In this document: one piece after another, positions 13,301 through 24,886 of the stretch
Numbering within the stretch: the stretch's first letter is position 1
Layout of the letters: each line of letters opens with the position of its first letter
From: Typha latifolia
Lineage: Eukaryota; Streptophyta; Magnoliopsida; Poales; Typhaceae
NCBI GenBank assembly: GCA_019914945.1
Contig: CM034101.1
Coordinates: 6,335,188 to 6,399,187 of the forward strand
Direction: 5' to 3'
Length of the DNA: 64,000 nucleotides
Made by a program: the position numbers and the translations under genes
Notes under the pieces: generated by a model
Told to the model about the DNA's origin: nothing
The model's database searches: none
What the model saw: only the letters and a program-made list of their open reading frames with translations

Positions 13301-16300
13301 TATAAATGGAAGAAGACTTCAATGATGATAGAACATAAACAATATTTAAGCAGCAAGTTAGAACTGCTATGATTCAAGAACAAACATGCATCATTTATTC
13401 AAACAAAAATAATCATACCAGCTTTCTCGACTTTTGTCCTTTGCTTCCTTCTCATACTTCTGAATTGTCCTGTCATCAACCTGACCACTTAGAAAAAGAA
13501 TCTGCCCTCCAGTTGTTGACTTACCAGCATCTGTATCCATAGATAAACAGTAACAGATGAGCACTAAAAATATTGTAATTTCAGTATTTCATACAAACAT
13601 AAGCGAACGTGAAAGTCCAGAGCTCACAATCTGTGAGCATTTGCATGGTTAAACGAAGCACAATCTGCAGAAAGAAAAGATCAACCGATTTGCATCTAAC
13701 TTTTGCACAGATTGAAGCATTTTGTTAAAAAAACTTTTAACAGAAAAGATAAAATAAAACCAAAAAATCTCTGCAGAAAACAGAATTTATGTTAGAAGTC
13801 ATAAAAAAGCATAGAAACACAAGATTGTTAAAAACGAGTTATTAGACAATTACAATAGCAACCAGCAAGCAATGATTTAAAAACAATATAGTGTACATCT
13901 TGGGGTATAAGAGTCAATGTTTAAAGTTGCATTCAAAATTGATTATATGGAAAGTTGAAATCAAATTTACTTCAGTCAGAATTATCCAAAACTGAAGATG
14001 TTTCAGAAGTATCATTTATAACTGAGTTCCAACTGAAATGGCAAAAGTGACCAGATTCCAGCTGAAACTCAAACTTTGTTTGGCTAATCTCATGCATTAG
14101 GCTGATAAAGGCAAAAAAATTGAACCATGGATCAATGAAATCCAAACAATTTGAAGTCTGGAAAACACATTAGGCATGTAATCACAAGATTTCATTTTGC
14201 TCGTGATGAATTTGGGTTTTCTCCCATTTTTAGAGTTGAATATGTAGAGAGCCTGCCCTTTTTGATTTTATTGGTTAGTAAGATTATGAGTCCATCTAAC
14301 ATCATTTAAGTTTAATGTGGGTTCAGTATTAGTTTGATTAAGGTTCAAAAAATCAAAATCGGGATCGGCCTTCCAAAAGAACGATACGTATCGGCCAGAT
14401 TGGCCGTATTGGTTGCCCGGATCAAAACGGTTTTTTTTAATTACGTAAAATTCTAAATATTATTAAAAAGACAAAAACATTTCTAAAAATATAGAAAAAA
14501 TGACAAAATAATAAAATAATAATAATTATTCACATATGAATCCTAAAAGTTGAAAAAAGATATTAACTTACTCAAAAGTCAAAAGTTCGACAAATATAGA
14601 GCTGCCTCTCATAAATCTCTATGGTAATCCTCTTCATAATTTGCAAATGGGTCCTAACTTTAATAATTAACTATTATTATTATTATGATTGTTTTTTCCT
14701 CATCAGTCGTACTCCTCTATTTGTGAACTGTATCTGTGGCTTGTTTGTTAATCTTAGCTATATCACATAATAGATAAATGAATGAATAAATCGTCATCAT
14801 CATCTTTGCCTCTGAAGTACATAAAGGTACCACTGCTCCTTTCAATATCTATTTCTAAAATTTCTCCTCTTGTATCACTTGGCATGAGAGGAGAGAGAGA
14901 GACATTTATTGAAAGGAGGAGAGGAGTACCTTTTTGGCTTTTGCATTTCACCCTTCTTACCTACGCCAAAATGGTCCCACTGCTCTCGATCCGAGTCGAC
15001 CAATTCTATACAATCCGGGCAGATCACAATCATTTGACTAGGATCGAGCCTGGATTGGGATTGACCGATCCTGCTAACCATGGTTTGATTTGAGTAATTT
15101 TGTTTTACTTACTACTCAACTCAACGGGTCAACTAGTAATTGGCTAATGATATGGGGAACGGGGTGAAACTGAATTGGACACGAACCAGATAGTGGCAAA
15201 ATCATATCCATTCATTATTGTTTTTTTCCCCAAAAAAGAAATCTAGAAATTGGCTTATTGTTTTTTTTCCCAAAAAGAAATCCCTACCTTTAAAAAAGAC
15301 CCATTTAAGTTAATTTTAACTCACATCACTTAACATAAACAAATCTAGAAAGAAATACTTGATCTTATTCAATGTGATATTTTTAAATTTCTAAGTTACC
15401 CTCATAAATACCCAAAAGACCTCATGTAATGGTTTTACCCTCACAATTATATAAGTTTGTTTAGTTCTTCCTACTAATTTTTATATTTCTATTTTAGATT
15501 ACTTATATCAATGGGTATTCAAACTATTATCTCAACAAGATTATTTGATAATTTGAGAGTATCAAACTATTATCTCAACAAGAGTATTTGATAATTTGAG
15601 AGGTATAATTACTTAGTTTGTAATGCGATAATAGTAACAGTAGCATAGTTTGAAGTTTCACCGGAGATGGAATAATAATGGCCAAAACATAATGAAAAGT
15701 AAAACCAAATCATTCTATTTTGGTCTAAAATATTCATTTTTTTCTAGGGGTCAAAACTGAAAACCTAAACTTCAAACCATGAACAATGGGGCGTTAGTTG
15801 GATAACTTTTTGTAAAAGACAGGGTTCCTTATAGGAAAAATGATAAGGTAGGGTTTCAAACCATAAAAAGTCCCTAATGTAGGGGTTTCTTGAAAATTTC
15901 CCTATATATATAAAAAAGGTGTTTGTCAGATTCCCATAAAAATGCATAATCAAATCTTATTCTAGTTTCATGTCACTATTTCACTATCTCCATTGTACTT
16001 TAAACTACATGGATAAACAGATATAGATTCAGATATCATATTTCAACCCATATCAGTATCGACCTAGGACACAAAACTCGGATAGGACCCCTGATTCAAA
16101 TCTGATCAGATATGACCCGACCCCTTTCCAGACCTGTGGACATCATCTGCACCAAACCTATCTAGTAAAAGATCAATCTTTTGACACAGAAGTTGGGTTA
16201 GACCTAATTCATGAAAGGATTTGTAAGGCTATCAGGAAAAGTAGCCAATCTTTTGTCATAGGAACTAGATACTTGTGGGAGCCGCACTTGGATGCCAAAG

Positions 16301-19300
16301 AACCTCAAAAACCTACATTAGATACTGCTATTTCTTTTGAGGCTTGTATGGTTGCAATTACGCTTGTCAATCTAGGTTGTAGCTCGCAAATAACTCGTGT
16401 TAGGCTCAAACTATGTCTTGAGATTGACTTGCTACTTTAATAAATGAGTCAAATACGAGCTACTCAAAGACAAGCAATCTTTAACTCAAAACTCAAATCT
16501 AACGGTTGAAATTTGGTTAGTAGTGAATAGGTATTCTAGCCATCAGATTGAGATCTAATAGTTAGATCTTTTATTCCCGCGCTAAACGAACTTGGCTTAG
16601 CTCACCAAGTCAAATGAGCCAACCATAAGCCGGCTTGAATTATTTTCGAGCCAAACATGAGCTAGGATTTTAGCTTGTTTTTTCAACTTGTCTTGTGCTC
16701 AAGCTTGATAAATTTAGTTCCAAGCCGAACACGAGCAAAACCTAGCTTGCTCACCCCTAGAATAAGGAGGGATGACTCGTACTAATTCAAAGAAACGGGC
16801 AGTATATTGCAGTGATCCCCTAAAGTTTAAAATGCAATAATTAGACCCCTAAATTACAAGGGTTGAGATGGAGAAGATGTGTTAACATAAAATATGAAAT
16901 TACTTTTTTCTCCTTATCCACATGACATTGTTCTACATTTCTATTAGTTGATATCATATGGGATGTAATTTGATTGGGCAAGGATGACAGCAAGACAACT
17001 TTACTCTCTCACATCTCCTCTTCTCTATTTTGAAACCATCTCTCCCATCTACCCTAATCTTATATCCTTTCTCTCCTTTTCATTTCGAAATCTACTCTAA
17101 ACACATCGCCCATCTTGTAACACCACCTTGCAAGTCACCATATCTTGGACGAGATTGCCAACATCAGCCAAGATCAATCTCCATGCCATCCAACACACCG
17201 ACAAGAATGCCCTTGTCAACATCTCCCTCCATTTCCTTGATGCACGACAATGTCTCGATTGCAGAGTTGAGAAGTAGGAAAAATAATTAAACCCGTGGAA
17301 TCCACCAACTGAGGTGTCGGAATCCACCGACATTGGAATCCACCAACAAACACTAAATATGTGAAACGATTACAAGCCTTTATATAGGCAAAATAAAATA
17401 AAAGACAAAAAAATGAAAATAGCCTTAGAAGGTGGCTAGTCACAGCACTCGTTAAGCCAAAAGACCACGGGTGCAACCATTTTGTGCCTACGAGAATAAA
17501 CGTGACGAAAAGTAGTGTCCCCACCAACTCTCCCGGGGTGGAAGAAACTCGACTTAGTCGTGTGACTCTAATAGTACTCCAAAATGTTATGGTCAAGCTA
17601 ATGTAACTCCTCGCGAGTGATCCACGTACAATTAGACTCTGGTCGCCCGTGCCATCGAACGAGAAAATGGTGAACCCCTCCTTCTGTAGTAAATGTTATT
17701 TGATCATCCAAAATAGTGTCTATTTTTTCTTGTTATGTGGATGGGAAAGAAGAAGTGGTATGTGGCACATCAAGGATGTCTGGAAGAGTAGCAGATGTAG
17801 CCTAGGGTTCGGTAGGAATGTGCATAGGTGGTTGGTAGGCTGCTAGATCCTCAATATTAAAAGTACAACTAATGTCGTAATCAGGGGGAATATCAATGGC
17901 ATAAGCATTAGCATCTACATGTTTCAGAACTTGAAAAGGTCCTGCACTACGGTCATGCAACTTTCGAACAGCTCCTGAAGGGAATCATTCGAGTCTGAGA
18001 CAAATCATAACATGATCTCCAACATCGAACTCCTTGGCACGTTTGTGCAAGTCAGGATGTATTTTATACTGGCGATTGCTCGCCTCAATTCACTTAGTAA
18101 TCTCCTAATGCAACGAATGAACATGATGTGCAAATGCTTCAGCAAAACTCGATACTCTAGCATGAGATGACATAGGCAACAGATCTAAAGGTTTGCGTGC
18201 TTTAAAACCATGAACAACTTCAAATTGACTTATGCCAATAGACCTATTAATGGAGTTATTATATGCAAATTGGGCTATAGAAAAAATGACATCCCAGTTT
18301 TTGTTATGATTACCCACGAGACAGCGCAGAAGATTTCCAAGATTACGATTAACGACCTCGATTTGACCGTCGGTTTGCGGATGATAGGCTGTAGAGAATT
18401 TCAATTTTGTGCCAACCATGTGCCATAAGGTTTTCTAAAAATAGCTCATAAAGCGAACATTCCGGTCGAAAACAATAATTTTTGGAAGACCATATAAATT
18501 GACTATATGGGCAAAGTATAATTTGGCCACATGTGACGCATCAGAGGTCTTAGCATAAGGAATAAAATGGACCAAAGTTGATGCAAGACAACGTCTCGAT
18601 AGAAGAGTTGAGAAGAAGAAGTAGGGAAAATAATCAAACTCATGGAATCCACCAATTAGGGTGTTAAAATCCACCGACATTGGAATCCACCAACAAACAC
18701 TCAATATGCAAAAACTCTCAAATGTTCATTAATCTATAAAAGATGATTACAAGCTTTTATATAGGCAAAATAAAATAAAAGATAAAAAGACGAAAATAAC
18801 CCTAGAAGGTGGCTAGTCACACCCCTCATTAAGCCAAAGAGCCACGGGTGCAACCCTTTTGTGCCTACGAGAATAAACGTGATGAAAAGTGGTGTCCCCA
18901 CCATTCCTCCTCAACATTAGCACCTCCATTAGCCTCCACATCACCACCATATGTGAAACATGCAATGGTCCCTCCCTTGCATCGCCCTCTCCATCACCGC
19001 CTTCCCCGTCCTTGTCAAGTTGAAGCTCCTCTCAGTTGACCTTGGCCACATAAACATGTTCTCCACAATGCCTCCATAGCAATCCCTAGTCCCCTCGACT
19101 CCTCCATATCTTGTTTTCTTCTTTTGCCTCGCTGCATAATCTCCTTCCTTGCATCCTTCCCCACCTCGCTTCAAACGGAATAAGTGGGAGCGATCGCCAT
19201 AAGGACAACTAGTGGCTACTATCGATGACGTCTCTTATTTTGCTTATGTTTCCCATCAGCTTTTTTTCTAGCTTCTTTGCAACAGCTTGAATCTAGTTTT

Positions 19301-22300
19301 GGCCTATTCGACAATAGTTCAAAATCCATCAAAGTTGGCTACTATTGATGATCATAATCTGGTTTAAATTGTAATGTCATCAAGTAATGTTGAGTTGTGA
19401 GTTTGAGATTATGAGATGTTTTGAAAGGTTTACGTTGGGGTTGAGAGGGAAGAATGGTTTGGATTCAGTTTAGGGATGTAAAGGAAAAAGAAGAAATGAA
19501 AGGTATTTCGATCATATAATAAAGTAATTTTCTATTCTAAAGGCATAATTGTCATAAAATTGACTAAGGCCCCTCACGCAGCACAATATTTTGGGTCAAA
19601 AATAGAAATGCAGGTATAGCGCAAAACTGCAACACCCGATTAGCTTAAAGGTGTTTTGGTTGTCGCATTTTAAACTTTAAGATATCATGCTGTTATTAGG
19701 CTATAGTTTAGAGGGTGTGAGTGTATTTAAACCAATGTAACAATATCGATTATTTTTTAAAATATTATTGATTATCTCAAACTTAAATTATATTGTTTAA
19801 TTCGTTTTACATTTCAAAATATAAAATAGGACTTGATATTAAATAGTTATTTTTTTAACAAAATCAAACATTATAGAAAAGTTTTTAATTCAAATTAATT
19901 ATAATTTATACTAGAAAAAGAAATAATAAATAAAGGCAACATAAAATGAAAATGTAGAAAAATAAAAGTAAAAAATAAAAAAATAAAACTTTTAATACAG
20001 TAATACTTTAAATTAAATAAATTTTGAAGAGTCCTAATAATAATGGAACATTATCCAACTGAATATGGTCTATTTGAAGATAATCTAGTTCCTGAAAATT
20101 AGGGGAAATCAAATCCAAGTTCATAAAGAAAAGGAAATCCAGCACCTCACTCAATTCTAATAAAGCTTTACATAGATTTAACCTAAGTTCACTTATAAAT
20201 ATAACCCAACAGAAACCAAAATACAGAACCAAGTGAATCACAAAATTAAGAGTCAGACACCTCTCTACCTTAGCATAGTACTAATCTATTCTTACCTCTT
20301 GTTCTTTCTCTTTTCTCTTCCACTTTCTAAGGAATAATTTTTTCAGTACCCATCTAACTTATGTACTTATATTTTGTCCCTTGCAACTTGGCACCAAAGT
20401 TTAATGTCTCACCCAATATGCGCATATTGTGCCAGCATGAATATCATGGATGTGTCATGAATTTGCTTTAAGAGAGAGAGAGGATTTAACTTATGTACTT
20501 ATATTTTGTCCCTTGCAATTTGGCACCAAAGTTTAATGTCTCACCCAATATACGCATATTGTGCCAGCATGAATATCATGGATGTGTCATGAATTTGCTT
20601 TAAGAGAGAGAGAGAGAAGCATCATGATGTGAATGCTAGGATTAGCCATCATGTGAGAAGAGGAAGAAGATGATGATAATACCTCAAGTCAACTATAGGT
20701 CTGACCAAACTAAAACTTTACTAACTCTAAGGTACTAGGACTCCAAGTCGGGCTAGAATCGTTCTAACCCAACCCAAACGAACTTGAAACAGTATTGACT
20801 AGGGTTAATAGGATTCTTAGTCCAGATCTGGTCCAAGATATAATCCTCCTCTTCTTTCTCTCTCCTCATCATGATGCGATGCAGGCTATACTCATATACT
20901 CAGTTGTGAGCATTAAAGATACAGTCTATCAAAGAACACATGTATTCCTTGTCCTCTATTTTTCCTCATGTCTCCATCTTTCCTCACTCTGCTGCTGCTG
21001 CCTTCTTTTCTTCTATTACTGTTATCACTGCCTTGCCCCTATATACAGATGAATTGCTGATGCAAATCAAGTTTGTCCATGCCGTAAAGTGAAGAGAATA
21101 TGCAGGTTCAATCTCTACACATAGATCTCTCTTCTGAAGCGACTTTTCTGTCTTTAATGCTTCCATAGTTGCTTCCTGTTGAATCTTGTTTCTTTCAAAC
21201 CCTAGACCTCTTAACTAAAATCAGTCAGTTATTCAAGTGGTTAATTCTTTTAATTTCATCATTCCTGCATTAGCTTTCAGCTTTTATGTCATTTCTATCT
21301 AGTGGATTAAATCCCGCAGTAAGAGATGTTCTCATTTTCTTATGGATCTGAATAGTTTGATCAAGTAGTTTGCTTTGTTTGCTAAATTTTAATTGATTTC
21401 TTTGAATATATAAAGAATGTATAGCAACCTAGTTTTACTATCCATTGTTATCAAGAATTAACCTCATTTGCATTAGAATTTGGAACTAGTATCTTCATGT
21501 TAAACCAATTAGTTGTATGTGGTATTGAAAGCAATGAGATATAAGTTATTTCTAGTTAACATATTTCACTTTATATGCATGGTGCAACATCCTTATTCGT
21601 TACGAACTAGTATTGAAACTTCAGTATTAACTTCCTATATATTCATGATGTATCATGGTAACTAGATGTATACAACTATAAGTTTTGTATATTAATAAAT
21701 ATGTGCACATTCGGTAGTTCAATCTATGATTTATCATTCATGGATGTTGATAAGATCCTTCCATTTAGCAGCACCTTAGAATGGCATAGCCTTAATGTTA
21801 ATGGCAAGGTTGTAGATTAAAATCGACATCCATATAAAAAGTTCTAGCCATCCATCAAATTTCTGACAAATTTCTATAGCTTCTCCAATACTCCTTGTTA
21901 AAAATCAAAAGTATGGAAACTGTCAAAACTGCCAAAAGAGTGAAAAGAAAATACTTTTACTGAGTTTCCCCGACAAAAACTAAAACACTTTGATAGGAAC
22001 TTCCACCACAGAACAAGATTGAGAAGTGATTCAAATAAGTCTCACATAAAACAGGAATCAACAAATATAGAATGAAAAATTCTGCAAAACTATCTAAAAA
22101 CTTCAACAAAAACAACCAAGCAACTTAAAAAAAAAAGCAAGAAAGGCAAGAGTGTCAGGATTAAACTGACAAACTTACCAACATGACCAATGAAAACAAC
22201 ATTTAAGTGTCTTTTTTTATCATCTTCCTGCTCATCCAACTCTTCAACTTCCTCAGTTGTAGCCAACTCCTCATCTTTCACTGAAATTGCATAAGAAGCA

Positions 22301-23752
22301 ATATTAACAAGGGGAAAAGAAATAAAAAGCAACTGACTACCCACAAAAGTTATGGAAAAACTCCTTCAAGGAATATATATGAATAAAGATATGGACATAA
22401 GGCAAGTGTCCAGAAACCAAGCTTTATCACTAACTGAATTATAAAGAAAAAATGGAAGAAGACTATCAATATAGCTGGTCGATGCAACATATGTTTGACA
22501 TTCCTGTCCTAATAACTGTTAAAAGTATGCAATATAGAAAAGTACAAAACTACCTCTTGCTTCCAACTGCATTGACTGAAGACTTTCTTGAATTTCATTA
22601 ACATCTAAAAATGAACAAGACATAGTTAGCATCAGAGGATAGTGAAGCCTGGCTAAGAAAAACTACTAGAATGCTAAAGCTCATCACAATTGAAGGAAAC
22701 AGAGCTTAATTATAAAGTACTAGAGTCAACGAAGCACGAATACGGATACAAGATACTGATTTAGCGATACAGATACATACAGGGATACGGCAAATTCTCA
22801 AAAACTAGGATATGATATGTCTAGGATACGGCAATGAATAAATTATATCAAAACAATTACATTCTAATAACAATCTATACAAGTTTGTGTGCAAAAGAAG
22901 TTATATTCTAATGACAACCTACACATAATATTATTCAATATTTCAATATATCTATTATCTATAATAAGCATTTAATAGTAAAAATGAGAGCAGTAGATAT
23001 CAAAGACAATTAGACAAAGAATACATCAAAGTACAACAATTAATGCACCAAAATGATAATAGTATATATCATTGCATTCATATAATCATTTATCTACTAA
23101 TTTAACAGAGAAAAGCAGAGAAAACCTAGTATTTTCTCTGTTTTACAGAGAAGTCTTGTTCTCTGAAAAAGAGAGAAAGATTTAGAAAATAAAAGAAGAA
23201 AATAAAAAGAAACGGAGGAGAACGGTGTGAGTGAGAGGGGAAAAATTTAGAGAGGAAAACTGGCGTGAGAGAGTGAGATCGGCGTCGAGGGTGTCGTCAT
23301 CGGCTGGTTCGTCGAGAGAGAGAGGTAGCGGCGCCGTCGGTCGTCGGGAGAGAGGGGCTAAGGCAAGTAATTTTTTAAAGAGGAGGATAACAAAAAGGGG
23401 GGGGTGATCATCAAACTTTTCGGAACATTAAATTACCACCTCTCTGTCTTTATTTCCAAAACAAAGGAGCATTACGGGGGACAAATAGACATCAAATTTG
23501 AAGAAAAAAAACATAACATCTCTAGCACAGAATCCACTTAAATCAAAAGATCCAATATATTGGAAAGAAACAAGAACAGATCCAAGAACTCGAAATCAAA
23601 AAGGGTTTTGGACCTTCCGAGGGGGCGGCAAAAGGGGCTCGCGTTTCGGGGGCAGGGGGTTGGGAATCCTCCATCAGTTCGTCGTCCTCTTTGCTCCAAT
23701 CGTTTTTCTCGCCGCCGTCGACGAGGGCAGGAGGGTGAGATGCTTCCTCCAT
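1364..23752 (-). CDS. ERF3: eRF3 peptide chain release factor GTPase, 16 exons, complete
   Basis: Translation termination GTPase that works with eRF1 to release the finished peptide at stop codons (cytosol). Coding exons, 5' to 3' on the minus strand: 23752-23614, 22604-22554, 22280-22179, 13530-13419, 11952-11907, 11509-11438, 10000-9938, 9857-9703, 9620-9556, 4612-4462, 3231-3126, 3038-2903, 2483-2419, 1872-1687, 1602-1530, 1431-1364. They total 1590 nt (529 residues plus TAA); every junction is GT..AG and every phase matches. A short acidic N-terminus (about 1-85) precedes the GTPase domain: G1 GHVDAGKST (95-103, split between exons 3 and 4), G3 DAPGH (172-176), G4 NKMDD (234-238). EF-Tu-like beta barrels follow, with a Lys-rich insert (about 453-468) and the GRFTLR motif (500-505). 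These features separate it from eEF1A; the [10 protein letters not shown] start and GRFTLR favour eRF3 over HBS1. The N-terminus is short with no prion-like Q/N region. Exon 1 is the least certain: its donor (AAG/GTCCAA) is weak, but phase and an acidic reading frame support it. Introns are very uneven (80 bp to 8.6 kb), the large ones being transposon-filled. Confidence 0.95.
3457..4427. mobile_element. Mutator-like MITE in eRF3 intron 10
   Basis: Non-coding 971-bp element. The left end starts GGGATTTTTATATAATTG; the reverse complement of the right end starts GGGTTTTTACATAATTG, and similarity continues about 55 bp inward (both share CATAATTGCCAC). It is flanked by an exact 9-bp repeat AAACAAATA (3448-3456 and 4428-4436), the target duplication size of Mutator-like elements. 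It carries a second element (3624-4118). It lies wholly inside an intron, so splicing should remove it. Confidence 0.85.
3624..4118. mobile_element. Foldback MITE nested in the 3457-4427 element
   Basis: The whole 495 bp is an imperfect inverted repeat with arms of about 240 bp. For example GTCACTTTATCCCC in the left arm matches the right arm's reverse complement, as do the CAAAGTTGTA blocks. Likely target duplication, imperfect: AATTGCTTG (3615-3623) and AACTGCTTA (4119-4127). Because it interrupts the outer MITE it should be the younger insertion, although its own duplication is more diverged. RNA from it could form a long hairpin. Confidence 0.75.
5470..5795. mobile_element. Diverged terminal-inverted-repeat element in intron 9
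   Basis: The two ends are imperfect inverted copies: the left TTGCTTATTTCTACATGC block and the TTGACTCCTAAACTATG block correspond to reversed blocks ending near 5795. It belongs by wording to a group of ends seen repeatedly here ('cctaaactat...atctcac' near 25470, 31950, 43800). No clean target duplication was found, so the borders are approximate. Confidence 0.5.
6169..6542 (+). repeat. 5' LTR of the short intron-9 LTR element
   Basis: Direct-repeat partner of 7557-7907. The repeats differ by many substitutions and small indels, so the insertion is old. A TATATATATG stretch in the middle could be the LTR promoter. Confidence 0.85.
7557..7907 (+). repeat. 3' LTR of the short intron-9 LTR element
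   Basis: Direct-repeat partner of 6169-6542, with TG...CA ends, preceded by a purine tract and followed by target duplication CTTTG. Confidence 0.85.
8609..8642. repeat. Perfect 14-bp inverted repeat with 6-nt loop
   Basis: TTGTGGAAGCATTT is followed, after CGAAGC, by its exact reverse complement. It lies in eRF3 intron 9. Too short for a typical plant pre-miRNA stem; function unknown. Confidence 0.5.
10418..10452. repeat. G-run followed by GA microsatellite
   Basis: A run of G leads directly into a (GA)n tract in eRF3 intron 6. Simple-sequence repeat only. Confidence 0.7.
15519..15604. repeat. 43-bp tandem duplication
   Basis: The block beginning CAAACTATTATCTCAACAAG is repeated at an offset of 43 bp with few differences. 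Intronic; no coding content. Confidence 0.8.
16371..16759. mobile_element. Relic resembling the TAGGG...CCCTA hAT-like family
   Basis: It starts TAGGTTGTAGCTCG and ends CTTGCTCACCCCTA, and contains repeated 'gagct/agcct' wording like the element at 48404-49138. No target duplication was found, so this is tentative. Confidence 0.35.
17238..18903 (-). mobile_element. Deleted Ty3/gypsy chromovirus with two LTRs, in eRF3 intron 3
   Basis: LTRs 17238-17526 (289 bp) and 18579-18903 (325 bp) are direct repeats beginning TGATGCA and ending CCCCACCA on the plus strand. An exact 5-bp target duplication TTCCT flanks them (17233-17237, 18904-18908). Only about 1.05 kb of interior remains: the C-terminal half of the integrase and a chromodomain-like tail. 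Gag, protease, RT and the primer site are gone, so a large deletion joined the 5' LTR to mid-integrase. A purine run (ccGGGAGAG on the minus strand) lies before the 3' LTR. Same strand as eRF3. Confidence 0.92.
17580..18578 (-). pseudogene. Chromovirus integrase C-terminal fragment with chromodomain tail
   Basis: Translated on the minus strand with frameshifts and stops, the fragment reads as Ty3/gypsy integrase. In order: [20 protein letters not shown], a [13 protein letters not shown] block with the second catalytic Asp region, then [16 protein letters not shown] holding the catalytic Glu. After the integrase C-terminal region comes [15 protein letters not shown] near 17620-17690, a chromodomain-type signature that directs chromoviruses to heterochromatin. 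Stop codons occur between the blocks; it cannot encode an active enzyme. Confidence 0.88.
20355..20618. repeat. 132-bp tandem duplication
   Basis: The unit starts TAACTTATGTACTTATATTT and ends in a short GA run. The two copies (20355-20486 and 20487-20618) differ at very few positions, so the duplication is recent compared with nearby elements. In eRF3 intron 3; no coding content. Confidence 0.9.
22605..23613 (-). other. Intron 1 of eRF3
   Basis: It holds a repeat-like block (22735-23160) with 'gatacggatac' wording and a GA/CG-rich block (23200-23400). No gene is seen. Confidence 0.7.
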
Positions 23753-23800
23753 TATACGCGCTGTCTAGATCGAGGAAGGCTCTCGTGCCTGCTGTGTGTC

Positions 23801-23812
23801 TAGGGTTTTATA
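23801..23812 (-). promoter_or_regulatory. TATA-like motif overlapping a telo-box upstream of eRF3
   Basis: Read on the minus strand, TATAAAA (23812-23806) runs directly into AAACCCTA (23808-23801), about 50-60 bp before the eRF3 ATG at 23752. AAACCCTA is the plant telo-box, common in promoters of translation-related genes such as eEF1A and ribosomal proteins, so its place here fits. The start site is not known; a TATA this close implies a very short 5' leader, so the telo-box could instead lie within the leader. Confidence 0.5.
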
Positions 23813-24886
23813 CGATACGAAGAATCGGGAGAACTGCGACGGCAGGAGGCAAAGAGATAGAGGCGGTTTTAGCTACAAGGATAGTTGCCCAGTTATGTTT
23901 TCTGAGTTTTTTAGGTTGGCAAACCCCACTAAAATTCAGAATCCTAATATTATTATAGTTAATTTTCATAAGTATACCCACGTTCCTATGAGATAGAGTT
24001 CAAATTAAATTTGATTCTCTATCTATACAGAAGATAGAGTTCAATTTAAATTTTTTTTATCCTGTATCTCGATATATTATCAAATTTTAATTTAAACCAG
24101 ATCTTAAATTATTAAAAGATACATATAATTTTTTTAAATCAAAATTATAATTAAGAAATAAATAACCGCATGTTTAACTTAGTTATAACTTTCAATTTTT
24201 TAGTGATTTTATTATATCCTTAAATATATCGAACAACAAGATCTCTTTTTTTAATTAATTTTTTATTTCTGAAATTTAATGTAAAATATTCATGCAATAG
24301 AATAAATCTACTTTTATGTTTAGAAAAAAATAAAATAAATATTATTTAATATATAAGAATAAAAGGTTTATCAACTCTAGTTTGCGAGGCACGCCGAAGC
24401 ATAATTATCCTACAGAAAAGTTGTATCATTTTATGTAAGTTTACCTACCTATTTTTTCTCCAAAGTACAACCTAAAACCTATTTTTGATGTCGTCATTTA
24501 ATATATTTCTTAGACACTTCTATATGAGAATAGTATTGTATTTGACAGACATATTTTTTAGACACTTCTTAGACACTTCTATAAAAGAGAAATAGCCAAA
24601 GTTTTGTATTTGACGTGAAATTTTATGATAGACAAAGATATATATGTGTGTGTGTGTTTTTGAGGTTTTTTTAATTTCTCCGATACTTGTAATCCCCAAA
24701 TAAATTCAACTTATTAACTCTTTAACCAAATAAATTCAGCTTATTAACTCTTTAAAGCAGTCTTTATAGATGTTGCAAAACTTTTTTGAGTATTAACCTT
24801 TAGTTAATAATTTAAATTGAAATATAATTCTAAAATTAATAACATTTTACTCTAGAAAGATAAGGAGGTTTTATATTTATTTTAAA

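Larger units (their letters stand above)
13531..22178 (-). other. Intron 3 of eRF3, 8.6 kb, transposon-rich
   Basis: It splits the P-loop codons (GHVD | AGKST). Inside are a chromovirus remnant (17238-18903), tandem duplications (15519-15604, 20355-20618) and a TAGG..CCCTA relic (16371-16759). Around 14340-14440 and 16000-16100 there are dispersed-repeat phrases such as 'gatacgtatcgg'. The rest is AT-rich and unrecognised. Confidence 0.8.

Noticed and set aside
1364..23752. eEF1A or HBS1 as alternative identity of the large gene
   Set aside because: The acidic short N-terminus, [13 protein letters not shown] start, Lys-rich C-terminal insert and GRFTLR motif fit eRF3; eEF1A lacks the N-terminal extension, and HBS1 has a longer one.
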